Positions 31,425 to 42,079 of a stretch of 64,000 nt of DNA are shown one piece after another; positions within the stretch are counted from its first letter, which is position 1, and the number at the start of each line of letters is the position of its first letter. Source of the stretch: Conchocele bisecta (taxonomy: Eukaryota; Mollusca; Bivalvia; Lucinida; Thyasiridae). Location of the stretch: assembly GCA_029237695.1 (NCBI GenBank), contig CM055266.1, positions 116,081,370-116,145,369 of the forward strand, in the 5' to 3' direction. Under the pieces are notes generated by a model. It saw only the letters and a program-made list of their open reading frames with translations. It was not told the DNA's origin and made no database searches. The position numbers and the translations under genes are program-made.

Positions 31425-32082
31425 CATGGTTAAGCGTAGATTTTTACAGTTTGTTAATGGCGAAGATGTAGCCAACACATTATTACAACACAGTAGTGGT
31501 GATATAATTGTGGGATAAATCTCGACTTGGCAAACGTAAGTCACTATAATGAAGCAGTTTCTGAATCATGAATAGACTGTTTCGGATGCATGTCAAAAAT
31601 TTGAAATTACACGGTGCTGAATTTTCACACCACCATCATCCCGGTAACGGTATACACAGACATGACCCGGACATGTCAAGTTGTCAGATAAGATGTCAAC
31701 AATGACACTTGACAATGAATTTCAATCACTTTCAATTTCAGCAACCGTTATTTGCGTCTGTATATGAAAGGACACAAAACCCATTTCAATCAATAAATTA
31801 AGCTCAATGTGCTGAACATTATGAAACCAGTACCATAAAAAAAATCCTTTACATAGCCTAAATTCTTCATTTTATAAATATTACACTGTAAAATATGTAC
31901 ATACGTATCTCGGTTGGCGATTAAACGGGACAAACATGGAATAGCAACGTTTATTTTCATATATTATATAGCATAACAGATCGGATCAAATAATCAAAAA
32001 TTTGATCTATTTCGTTTTTCAGCATTCCGTTTGATAGAATTTGTAGTGGTTAGACGATTTATTATTATTAGAAGATTGGAAA
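31425..32082. other. No recognisable feature
   Basis: AT-rich sequence; no motif-bearing frame or repeat relationship was identified. Confidence 0.5.
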
Positions 32083-32330
32083 TTCAGCCCTGAAATTAGA
32101 ATAACCTGACCTGGTTGCCAGGTCCATATCACACCAAAGTCACTTGGCCCCTTCCCCTAAAAGTAATACCGGTAGGATTATTCTTATAAGCTGTACTGTA
32201 TAACCAGATTCAACTCTCACAGACAAGAAAGCCAAAGACGTACCTGAGGGTCAAAGGGTTGGGATTCGGGTAAGTATGAATCCCGATTGTTAAAATTACC
32301 CATTGCATGTTCCCAATCACCACAGCATCA
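32083..32330 (-). mobile_element. SINE copy B, lacking the tail module
   Basis: Reverse-orientation copy from 'attcagccctgaaattag' to 'aaaattacccattgcatg'. The tail half (B-box and AAAC repeats) is missing. The breakpoint at 'attcagccctg' is the same as in copy D. Confidence 0.8.
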
Positions 32331-32396
32331 GTGAAATGTCAGTGAAATAACTTCAGAAATTGTTCTGTTACAAAGCCATACAATTACACATAGTTT

Positions 32397-32912
32397 GTGG
32401 TATTGCAGCCTCTATTCATGGCACTGGTTGTACCATGGATATTTTTTCTCTATCATAGTATTATTGAAGCCCATACTAACAGGGTGCCACTGTATGCACC
32501 GTACCTCTGCATCATGAGCTTGGTGGACAGCTTGGTGGACTTATTTAAAACTTTATATGCTACTTTATTACCAGCCATATTTTCATTTCATAGCCCATTC
32601 ATAAACCCCTTGCCCAAGATCAAGTTGAAATTTTGCAAAATATATGTTACGAAAGTTAAGTACATTATATCTCAGTATTTCCTCAACACGTCATATGCTT
32701 CTTCATTTCCATATTGCCATTTTATGGCCTACCCAGTCCCAAAGGAGGGAGGTCAGATGGTCCATGCTGTTGTATATGACCATATATCAACAGTTTCGCA
32801 TGAATTTCGACATCCAAGATTATATGCTGTTATTTTCATTTGTGTTTATAATTCATCAAACAAAACAACTGTATTACACTCTTGCGAGTTATTTGCATGG
32901 GTTTCGCTGTGA
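32397..32912 (+). CDS. Hypothetical frame, 171 codons, probably not a gene
   Basis: An open frame with hydrophobic stretches but no recognised motif, no matching splice sites and AT-rich codon use like its surroundings. Its end overlaps sequence shared with the MULE intron ('aatacaccgtgaagagaac' resembles about 22365). Listed only because it is the longest frame in the region. Confidence 0.15.
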   Translation: MVLQPLFMALVVPWIFFLYHSIIEAHTNRVPLYAPYLCIMSLVDSLVDLFKTLYATLLPAIFSFHSPFINPLPKIKLKFCKIYVTKVKYIISQYFLNTSYASSFPYCHFMAYPVPKEGGQMVHAVVYDHISTVSHEFRHPRLYAVIFICVYNSSNKTTVLHSCELFAWVSL

Positions 32913-33164
32913 GAGAAAACCCGTAATCAACTCCTTACAAATAATACACCGTGAAGAGAACAACCGTAAATTTGAAACCACGAAAATTTGGAAAGGGTCT
33001 AGACTAATCTAGAATGTTAATGTGATTAAACACATTCCAAACATGCACTCAAATATATCTGGTTCATAGAAACAGCTGCGTAATTTGGATTTCAAAAAGT
33101 TTACATGATGTCACATTTGACGTCACACAACGTAACGTCAAAACGTGGGAAAACACGTCATTGT

Positions 33165-33370
33165 ATAACTATTCATGCGCACATCACAATTCATTGATTA
33201 TAATCTCAAAAAAAATAGACTGAATGTGCATACACAATGTATATCCGCCGTGGAAGTGTAATAAATAGGATATTCCATCGTACGCTCACTCATTGCTTGC
33301 GCGGAAGCCGACGCACACTCGTGCATTATTTCCCACTATTCAAAATGTACGAGTGAATACCGTTATCCTC
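33165..33370 (+). repeat. Dispersed repeat shared with MULE introns
   Basis: 'ttcatgcgcacatcacaa' and 'gccgtggaagtgtaataaat' match 22425-22500 and 22787-22860, in the same orientation. Confidence 0.85.
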
Positions 33371-33492
33371 TTTGTATTGATGTTTTGGTTGCAATTATTG
33401 GTAGTCATAAAACACTGGCATCTTATGGGATGGGCATGAAAACAGACCATGTTGATCATTTTTACAAGCTACAAAACCTTGTTTAACCAGGA

Positions 33493-33734
33493 TTAACCAT
33501 TTCACCCCTAAGTAACTGGGATGGATTTTGATATGTTAATTTTGCAACCAATTCAATCGTCACAAAATGATTTTCAGACTGTCTATGAAAAGGGGGTGTC
33601 TTTGTTCTCAAAAATATGGAAGTCACTTGCAAAAAGTGCAGATCCTGATGAGACGGCTCGCTACGAGCCGGCTCATCTGGATCTACACTGTTTGCCAATA
33701 CCACTATACAGGCCTGGGGTGTTGAAAAGGTTAA
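33493..33734 (+). mobile_element. TTAA-flanked MITE family B, copy 1 (242 bp)
   Basis: TTAA at both ends (33493-33496 and 33731-33734). It contains 'ttcacccctaagtaactgg' and a near-palindromic core 'gagacggctcgctacgagcc'. The copy at 34739-34980 is the same length. Confidence 0.85.
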
Positions 33735-33817
33735 CATCAGTATCAAAGTGCACACATGCTATGTTAGATCGCATTAAAAATGCAAGTGTGACTTAAGTGG
33801 TCTGTCGCTCATTTTGT

Positions 33818-34050
33818 ATATGTGGCTGTGACTGGAGAAGTGGGGCTTACGGGATTTGTGACCAGTGTAGCTCCTGATCAAATAGCACACTCCTGTAGCT
33901 GGTTAACAATCTGTATTGCTTGTTAGAAAAGCATAACAGGCCTTTCATTGGTGGGATAATGAACAGTGTAGAGCCTAATCTGCGGATGCACAAGCTGATC
34001 TGGATCTACACTGGTTACAGAACCCATAAGCCACATTTCTCCAGTTTAAA
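33818..34050. mobile_element. MITE family C, copy 1
   Basis: Left terminus 'tatgtggctgtgactggaga' and right terminus 'agccacatttctccagt'. Related copies lie at 51735-51965, 53095-53560 and 54874-55102. Confidence 0.7.
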
Positions 34051-34178
34051 AAAAAATGATTACATTTGTACAAAACTGTAACTTTAAAATCAATCTCAGG
34101 GGAAAACAGCCTTCCACCTGCCTCATATTATCGGAAATTTATTTTGGGTGAGAATATAATAATTACATAGATCATGTA

Positions 34179-34424
34179 CAGCTAACTCTTTGCATGCTAG
34201 CAGTGAAAATAAGTGCCAACAATTTGAGTATTTTTCTTATTTCTCTCTGTAAATATGTCTCGGAATTTAATTAGAATTGCATCATCTGAACTCAATTCTA
34301 AATAAATTCCAAGACATATTCATGATATTTGCAGAGAAATAAAATAAAATATTAATTTTCATCTGATATTTCTGAACTCAGAACTATTTATAACCCACAA
34401 GTTTCCCAGCATGCAAAGAGCTAA
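34179..34424. mobile_element. MITE with terminal repeats 'agctctttgcatgct'
   Basis: 'ctaactctttgcatgct' on the left mirrors 'agcatgcaaagagctaa' on the right. Internal inverted segments around 'tctcggaatttaattagaat' suggest a folded piggyBac-like MITE. Confidence 0.65.
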
Positions 34425-34625
34425 TTTCATTCACCATATTTGGTAGTGTGTGACTACATCATTATGATACATTTACGTTCATACATGTACATGTACTTTA
34501 TTTTCATGCATGACTTTAAAATTTCATTCACCATATTTGGAAATGTGTGATGACATCATTATGCTATATTTTTGTTCATACATGTACATGTACTTTATTG
34601 TCATGCATGGCTTTAATTTCATGCA
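34425..34625 (+). repeat. Two direct copies of about 100 bp
   Basis: 'atttcattcaccatatttgg' begins near 34425 and 34528. Both copies contain 'gttcatacatgtacatgtac'. Confidence 0.85.
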
Positions 34626-34738
34626 CTACATTTGGGCTGCCATATGACAAAAGGGACCTTATCGTGTTTGTGAACAGATTAGCCCCAGGCAATCCTCAAT
34701 ACATCCTGTTTCAACTATGTTAGTGCATTTAACCCTTT

Positions 34739-34980
34739 CACCCCTAAGTAACTGGAATGGATTTTTATGTGTTAATTTCCGAACCAATCCAATCGTCACA
34801 AAATGATTTTCAGACTAATCCATTTATGATAAGGGGGTGTTTTTGTTCTAAAAAATGTGAAAATTACTTGTAAAAATATCCTGATGAGACGGCTCGTCAC
34901 GAGCCGGTTCATCTGGATCTACACTATTTTCCTATAGCACTATACAGGCCTGTGGTGTTGAAAGGGTTAATGAAGATCTA
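34739..34980 (+). mobile_element. TTAA-flanked MITE family B, copy 2 (242 bp)
   Basis: TTAA at 34739-34742 and 34977-34980; same order of motifs as copy 1, including 'gagacggctcgtcacgagcc'. Confidence 0.85.
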
Positions 34981-35439
34981 AGTTGACCGGAAATGACCAA
35001 ACGTCAATTTTGATCGTTGACCGCCCATATATTTGGTACGTTTCTGCTTCTGTATGATACACCATGGTAACCGTGTGTAATGTGAAATATTTAAGTGCTT
35101 GAGCCATTTTTTAGAAACAAAAACATGACTATACACCTTTTCAAAGCTTGTGCTCAAAATCAGAGTTTAATTGACACTGTTGAACATGAGCACCAAGTAA
35201 ACTGTCCAGCATATAATTGGATGAGCTAGCTGCTCTAGCTTACAAGGTGCATATAGTTGTACCGGGTACTGGTATACATATAGCCCAATAATGGATAGTT
35301 TGCCATAGATACACTTTCATTAATAATCTCATGTGTTCATGATTGTATAGAAACATGCAAATCAATCATTCGTTAACTATTATCCAGTCTGTTTGTTAAC
35401 TACTATCCAGTCTAACATGTATAACATGTTTTTATGACA
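34981..35439. other. No gene; short foldback sequence only
   Basis: Around 35150-35210 there is a diverged member of the 'gctcaaaatcagag' foldback family seen at 52887 and 54255. Nothing else was recognised. Confidence 0.5.
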
Positions 35440-35892
35440 CCGTCTCGGTAGAGCCGGAGGCATATACATGTAGTGTTTGGACTGTGGGTCTGTCCGGCAC
35501 ATTAAGAAGTTTGCTGGAGTTTCGCAATTATGTCTAAACTCCTATATCCCTTGAAGGATTACTTAAATATTTAAACACAGTATACTTGTGGACAAATGTC
35601 ACATAGCCATGCTGCCCTTAATATGACCTTGACCTTTTGACCTTCACAACTTTGAACTTTTTCACATTAAGAAATTCGCCGGAATTGCTCATTTCTGTAA
35701 TGACTTCTATCTATATCCCTTGATGGATTACTTTAATATTTGAATACATCATACTTGTGGACAAATTCCACACATCCATTCTGCCCTTAACCCTTCCTAC
35801 GCTGTTGACGGAAATTGCCGTTTGCTGTTTTTAATTTTTGCTTTAATACTTAACAAAAAAACAACTGGTTTTGACAGCACATGAGAATCGTC

Positions 35893-36486
35893 AGGTGGGA
35901 GAATGCGATGGGTAATTTAACGATCGGGGTTCATCCTTTCCGGAATTCCGACTGGAGACCTGGTTTGGCCCTCACATACGTCTTTGGCATTTTGTATGTG
36001 ACCGTTGAATTTGGTTATACAGTGGAACCTCTCTAAACCGGACACCCTGGGAGGTCCCCAGGGTGTCCGGTTTAGAGATGTTCCACTGTAAATCAGGCAT
36101 TTGACCATTCTGTGACATACTTATGTCTTTGGCAATTATGAACATGTATTATTATCCGAGATGTGTTACCCCGAATTAGATGACACTTACTTTCTGGGTG
36201 TCCGGTTTAGAGAGGTTCCACTGTACCCCTTATGTCAGTATTACAATTATTCGTGATCCTATTTTAGGGGAAGGGGCCAAGTGACTTTGGTGTGGTATGG
36301 ACCTGGCACCTGGTCAGGTTATTCTAATTTCAGGGCTGAATATATTTGTTCTCGATGTAAATATTCCGTTCTGATTTTGGGATTTTCCCCCCAATGCAGC
36401 AGGTTAAAACGGGAACGAACCCGTTTGCCCAGCCTTACATGACCTTAGCTGTTGATAGGCCATTAAACACCAATAAACAAACAAAC
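35893..36486 (+). mobile_element. SINE copy C, interrupted by a pogo-like MITE
   Basis: It begins 'aggtgggagaatgcgatggg' and ends with AAAC repeats. It matches copy A on both sides of the insertion at 36020-36223. No target duplication is visible because the loop of the host MITE hairpin is partly missing. Confidence 0.85.
36020..36223. mobile_element. pogo-like MITE, 204 bp, TA target duplication
   Basis: Termini 'CAGTGGAACCTCTCTAAACC' and its reverse complement are flanked by TA (36018-36019 and 36224-36225). A third terminal copy makes the first 70 bp a hairpin by itself ('gacaccctgggaggtcccca' centre). Confidence 0.88.
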
Positions 36487-36751
36487 TCATGTGCTGTCAA
36501 AACCAGGTTTTTGTCAAGAAATATTGAAAATAAAACATTTCCAGCAGACAACAACATTTAATTCAGCCTAGTAAGAGTTAATATGACCTTGACGTTTTGA
36601 CCTGCACAACTTTGAACTTTTGCACACATTAAGGATTAATTCTGTCATAACTTCTGTATCCCTTGATGGATTACTACAATATTTCAATACATCAGACTTG
36701 TGGACAAACGCCATACATCTATACTGCCCTTAATATGACCTTGACCTTCAC

Positions 36752-36945
36752 AACTTCTTTTTATCATTGTATACATGTTGCTCATTTATATTGTTCATCA
36801 TAGTTTTATTTTTACCCTAATCATTTGATTACCTACCACATCTAACATACTATTTTACTATTATTTTCTTCTTCATTTAATTTGCTTGGCCCTAAATGAT
36901 ACTCTTTTGTGTTGATGGGCCGTTAAGCACCATTCAATTCATTGT
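36752..36945 (+). mobile_element. 3' end of a second retroposon family
   Basis: The end 'ttgatgggccgttaagcac' plus 'cattcaattcattg' resembles the tail motif of the SINE above but with an ATTCA-type repeat. It interrupts a tandem unit. Likely a LINE or SINE 3' fragment. Confidence 0.55.
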
Positions 36946-37290
36946 TCTTCTCACACATTAAGAACTTTGCCGGAGTTTCTCAATTCTGTCATAACTTCTA
37001 TATCCCTTGAATATTTCAATGCATCATACTTGTGCACAAATGCCACACAATCATGCTGTCATTAATATGACCTTGCCCTTTTGTCCTTCACAACTTTGTA
37101 CTTTTTAACACATTAAAAAGTTTACCAGAATTTACATTAGACGTGTGCACAAATGTCACACATCCATGCTGACCTTAACCATTTGACCTTCACCACTGTA
37201 CTTATGAATACTTATCACTTTTGGTTAATTAACTTTGCTACAGTTTCTCCAATCTGCCACCGGAGGCATTCGTGCGCCGACAGACCACAT

Positions 37291-37935
37291 TTTCTTGTAT
37301 GTTCTTTCCATTCCATGTCACATTATGTTAGTACATGTAGTTGTAGTAGTTACATTAGTCATTCCATTTAGCCATAATCGACTTGTATTGGAATATTGAT
37401 TACGGTAAATGTAACTTTACTTTACATATTGGACAGTTCACTGGCAGAATAGCTATTAAACAGAGCAAATTCACCCTCGTCCGTGTTTACATTGATCACC
37501 AAGACAATCAGCCCATTTTGCTCGAACCATGGCTAAGTTTATTGATCCTTCATGATATGGGCCAGGTATGGTATGTGGACAATCAAACATGTATGCCATG
37601 CAAGTACATGTAGTCCATTTATACTTGTTGTTAAATATTGTTTTACATATGCCATGAGTTTCAAGTAAATATTGTTTGCTTTAGTTTTTACAAAATATAG
37701 GTTGTAATCACCCATATGAACCGAGACGGTTGTAACGAGTTGTCACAACACAATATTGTATTGTTACTTGGATTGCAATGTGCTAAGGACCCGTTCTACC
37801 CCGTATCATCATTTGATTCCAACATAATTGCCTTATAAATGTGAATGGCTATATACATGTATACAACATGCAAATGGCAACTGCATGTGACGTATAGGAT
37901 ACAGAGAACATTCACATATATTTTATACATATATC
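37291..37935. other. No gene recognised
   Basis: One 76-codon plus frame (37383-37613) has no motif or splice context. Confidence 0.45.
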
Positions 37936-38336
37936 CAGGGCTCCAGATAAGGAATTCGTAATTGAGTATTTTCACTCCATCATTTCGGAAGCAATTGGGT
38001 ATTTCAAAATTTTAATTGTGTAAAATAAAATCACACTACTGTTTACACATCAACAGACAGCAATTATTGAATTAGTTTGCTTTGAAATAAAAACATATCT
38101 TGGCATTTCATTAGAATTGTCTCCTTGGAGACAAGTCTAATGAAATACGAAGATGTGTTTTCATGGGAAATAAAGAAAATATCCTATATTTGTGGTCTGT
38201 TTATTGTTTTCTGCAGCATGATAAATGTACCACAAAATTGTAATTTCTTTTTGATATTCGCTATTTCTGATTTCAATTGGCTGTTGGCTATTTTAATTTG
38301 GTATTTAAGCAAATATGCAGCTTATCTGGAGCTCTG
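37936..38336. mobile_element. hAT-like MITE, 401 bp
   Basis: Ends 'CAGGGCTCCAGATAAGGAAT' and 'CTTATCTGGAGCTCTG' are inverted. The flanks 'catatatc' and 'tatatatc' agree at 7 of 8 bases. It includes an internal inverted pair around 'catttcattagaa' at about 38105-38150. It shares termini and the 'caattgggtattt' motif with the 13639-15473 element. Confidence 0.85.
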
Positions 38337-38924
38337 TATATATCCCATTACATTTACGAAGCAATTATCTTTGAATGAAATGATGATCAAGGGTAGAACG
38401 CGTCCTTAATCAAGCCTGGATTGTATAACTTTGAAAATGTAGGAGAAATTTGAGTTTGAAACTAAACCTTGAACTAGAGCCTGAACTGGGAGCTCTGCCA
38501 GCCAAATTGTTTGCTATCAAGCATGATAATCGTGTACATGTCCAACTCACAGTCCAAGAACTTCATGATTATGGGCCTGGATCCATAACATACTGCTAGT
38601 TTTGTAAAAAATACAGCTCGAGGAACATGAGAAGTATTGTGTTTCTGTTATTAGTTGTGTTATTTTTCAACAAAGATAATAAATTGTTTTGAAAGATAAT
38701 GAAATGAGTTGTGTGTTTATCACTAAATTAACCTTGGTCCTGATATGCTGAACTAGAGCCTGTTCTGGGGTTAGTCCTTTCATATTGATATATTGAAACT
38801 AACTAACCGGTCGTATCTTACAAAGTTCACATGTGTGCGATTTTCTTGCTTTCCGACCATTGTCATATTGGCCCCCCGTTCTGGGAATGACATCACATCT
38901 TTTTGGCCCCTGTATGGGATCCTG
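38337..38924. other. No gene recognised
   Basis: 'gaactagagcctg' recurs at about 38471 and 38752, a short direct repeat. No coding motif was seen. Confidence 0.45.
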
Positions 38925-39174
38925 GGGGCTGTTTTACTAAACTTTGTATGACTAAAATGTTCATAAGTGCAAAATTATGATAGTCTGTAAATTTTACATT
39001 AACAACGTTTTCGTGTAAACAATTATTGGATCTACATTTATTGAACATAGGCTGCATAATATTATTTCATAGGTATGTTCAATAAATGTAAATACATCAA
39101 TTGCAATTTCCAGACTATTCTCAATTTGCACTTACGAACATTTTAGTCGTACGAAGTTTAGTCAAACGGGCCCC
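38925..39174. mobile_element. MITE family D, copy 1
   Basis: The termini are inverted forms of 'gggccgtttcactaaactt'. Long arms share 'gactaaaatgttcataagtg'. Other copies are at 53247-53483 and 59504-59730. Confidence 0.8.
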
Positions 39175-39513
39175 TGTTCTGGGACTGACCCAAGATCTGG
39201 GTCTTACATATATAATAGTTGTAAAATACGTCGTTAACATCGGTGTCCGTATGACATTGAAGGAGTATATACATTTATCACGTAACCTGCCCTGTATTGA
39301 CCAAATACATACATACTGACTGATAACATATTGTTATATCAGGCATTGACCTGGTACAAACATCCGGGTTACAACGAAGTGAAAACTGACCTTCCATTGG
39401 TTGGATGATGTCACGTGACGTTACCGAATGACGTCGGTGTAATGACGCAACACATACACATCTGTGTTCTGTCCATAGATAACGACGTTGTCTGTGGTCA
39501 TTTTCGAACATGA

Positions 39514-39788
39514 AATGTTACCTGATAATAGAATACCAGGCTAGTGTCTTTTGATATCAAGTTTATCAGGCTCGGCTCTGAAACGGTAGGAATTCCTCGG
39601 CTACACGTTTCCTAGCCTTGCCTGATAAACTTGATATCAAAAGACACTAGTCTGGTATTCACTATGTACGTGACGTGACTTAATGTTACCTGATAATAGA
39701 ATACCAGGCTAGTGTCTTTTGATATCAAGTTTATCAGGCTCGGCTCTGAAATGGTAGGAATTCCTCGGCTACACGTTTCCTAGCCTTG
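39514..39788. repeat. Near-identical 107 bp direct repeat with inverted segment between
   Basis: 39514-39620 and 39682-39788 differ at one noticed base (acggt versus atggt). Between them, 39621-39660 is the inverse of 39535-39573, containing 'cttgatatcaaaagacacta'. The near identity suggests recent duplication. Confidence 0.9.
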
Positions 39789-40083
39789 TGACGTGACTTG
39801 TCATTAACATACAAGACTCGACTTGAGCAATACGTACTTTATCACATTCACCATTTGTCACCTTTTCAAAAAAAAATCCTGTTTTCTGTGAATTATTATT
39901 ACATTTGACACAAAATTCATAGTTCATGTTTATTTGAATTCTGACTTTTTCATAAATTTTCAATCTTTCACAGAATACACGACTAGTACGAATGAGGTCT
40001 TTCTACGAGGCCCAATACGAGCCCAGATGCACCTGCCGTAATAACCCTAGATATTTGGACACAATGTAGTCGGAAATACTGAG

Positions 40084-40193
40084 TTTTTGTTGACATGATG
40101 CGTCTTGGGCGAGAACGGATATAGCATGGTTCGGATAAGCAACACGGAAGGTTGTATGTCGCCGGACTTCCGTGTACTAACGGGGTCGCACTG
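40084..40193. mobile_element. Solo end of the pogo-like family of 10897-12340
   Basis: It is the reverse complement of the first 110 bases or so of that element, including 'ttccgtgtactaacgggg' and a final TA. The other end is absent. Confidence 0.85.
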
Positions 40194-40209
40194 TACTATG
40201 AAAGTATTT

Positions 40210-40290
40210 TTTCATCACGGGCAGAGATTGAACTTGTAACCTTCGATACTGAAGTCCAGTGCCCTATCCACTAGAACATGAAGCCATTTC
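40210..40290 (-). tRNA. tRNA-like sequence, probably a SINE head rather than a functional tRNA
   Basis: The minus strand reads 'ttctagtggatagggcac' (A-box-like), then about 30 bases later 'ggttacaagttcaatctc' (B-box-like). The stems pair poorly and no clear anticodon loop or intact acceptor can be drawn, so it looks like a tRNA-derived SINE head or tRNA pseudogene. Confidence 0.4.
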
Positions 40291-41529
40291 TATTCATAAT
40301 ATATTCAGCCCTGAAATTAGAATAACCTGACCTGGTGCCAGGTCTATACCACACCAATAGTGGGGCTGCTATGTGCGACGATACTGCACTTTTGGAAGAG
40401 TCTGCCAAAATTTGCATACATGTTCGTTAGAACAAATAAAAAAAAATCAGAAGGGTGGGCAAACAAAATTTATTCGGGAATTACCTCATTTGCATAAATC
40501 CAAGATGGCCGCCATCGAAAATCAGACACTATCTGAAATTTGCGTATCTCTGCATCTACTTGGCCGATTATAACAATATTGATGTCAGTATTCATAGTTC
40601 TTCGACTGGCCAATCAGGTAAAACTAGTTTCATTTCAGGCATTCAGAGGTCAATTGAATGCTCCAAGGTCAAGGTCAAACGCTAAAATCACTATTTCAGC
40701 ATTTTTTGGCAATATATTTGCATATAACTGCCTAAACATTGCGGATTGAGAGGATAATGGGCTGTATAGTGATAGTCCCTTAAGTGGCCAATCAAATAGT
40801 ATTGAATTCCTGATCTTCAGGGGTCAAGTGCATCTATCAAGGTCAAGGTCAAATGCAAAAAATAACTAGTTTCAGCAATTTTTCGCTATATTTTGCATAT
40901 CATTGATTTTACTTGGCGGATTGAGACAATATTAATATATCATGGTAATCCCTCATGGTACATGTCAAATGAAATTGGTTTCATTACCTGCATGCAAGTT
41001 CATGCGTCAAGGTCAAGGTCAAGGTCAAATGCAATTGTATCTATTTTGTTTGAGTTTGACATATCTCTCCTTCTACAAGGCCACGTTATGTTTATAATGT
41101 ATTATGTTAAATGTTTCGCTGCAAAGGTGAAATGAATAACAGCACGTCAGTGTTCAATATGTACCACACTATGGATACATATATGACCTAATTGTCTAAG
41201 CTATGGTGGCTCATTTGGGACACTTTATTTCTTTGTTTTGTCGCCGCCTTAAAACGTTAAGTAACACATCCGATAGTATAGTATCCGATAATTTATGCAT
41301 CTCAATCGCAAACTATTACGATGTGTTATATTACCAAAACAAATATAAGCTCTGTTCTTATGCAACGGTGAAACATAGATTTTAATGTCCATAACGAACC
41401 AGCATACTAAACTGACAATTACATTTATATGAATTCCTATCCATATATTTCTGACAATGTGATTAGTAGACACACTATTACTAGTATGTTAGATAAATAA
41501 TTCGAAATGCGACACAGGAGTTGGGGACC

Positions 41530-42006
41530 GTACACCGCTGGTTATGTGCATTTGTGTGCCATGTTGAAGGCTGTGACCCCCACTGTACCCGTGCCGTAGT
41601 TTTCTATGGTTGTATTGTTACCGTTATGTTAGTCATGCTCATTGCCCCCTTAGGATTTATTACTCTATTTTATGACCGCAGCACATTATCAACATCGAAC
41701 TATAACCATAATTTGCCATCAGAAAATCGTCGATGATAAAATGGAATTATTACCATCAATATGCATATTCATAATTATCCAAATAGAGTAATATGCACGG
41801 TGAGACATTCTACAGCCGCCACACTGCACACACTACAGAGCCGTGAGTATAAACAAACACAACATAGAGTAATACACCCTAAGGGGGCAATGAGCAGGGA
41901 CCCCCACCACCCCCAAAAAAACCCCCCCCCCCCACAACAGTATCAATACAACCATAGAAAACTATGGCACATGTACAGCAGTGGTTACAGAGCCTTCAGC
42001 ATGGCA
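41530..42006. mobile_element. Foldback MITE nested in the Academ-like element
   Basis: 'gttttctatggttgtattg' near 41610 faces 'caatacaaccatagaaaac' near 41945, 'ctcattgcccccttagga' faces 'ccctaagggggcaatgag', and 'ccatgttgaaggctgtga' faces 'cagagccttcagcatgg'. The arms are about 130 bp. A C-rich run lies in the right arm. The 71-83 codon frames over it are not genes. Confidence 0.75.
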
Positions 42007-42079
42007 AAATAATGCACTCCATAATACACATGGCTCCAGGGTGTCAAGTGGTCAAATATGTACCAAAACTGTATGTATG

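Larger units (their letters stand above)
35787..36581. mobile_element. piggyBac-like MITE interrupted by a SINE
   Basis: TTAA at 35787-35790 and 36578-36581. Removing one TTAA and the insert restores the tandem unit 'ctgcccttaatatgacc', so the boundaries are exact. The hairpin centre is split by SINE copy C. Confidence 0.88.
35440..37290 (+). repeat. Tandem-repeat element, about 179 bp unit, with nested insertions
   Basis: Units contain 'atcccttgatggattac', 'cttgtggacaaa' and 'aatatgaccttgacc'. The first two unit marks are 179 bp apart (35548 and 35727). The element begins near 'gtctcggtagagccggaggc' and ends near 'ccaccggaggcattcgtgcg'. Insertions are listed separately. Confidence 0.85.

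Noticed and set aside
32397..33012. Two overlapping plus frames as a host gene
   Set aside because: No motif or splice context, and the 3' part is repeat sequence; kept only as a low-confidence hypothetical.
40210..40290. Functional tRNA gene
   Set aside because: Box-like motifs are present but stems do not pair and no anticodon arm is convincing; more likely a SINE head.
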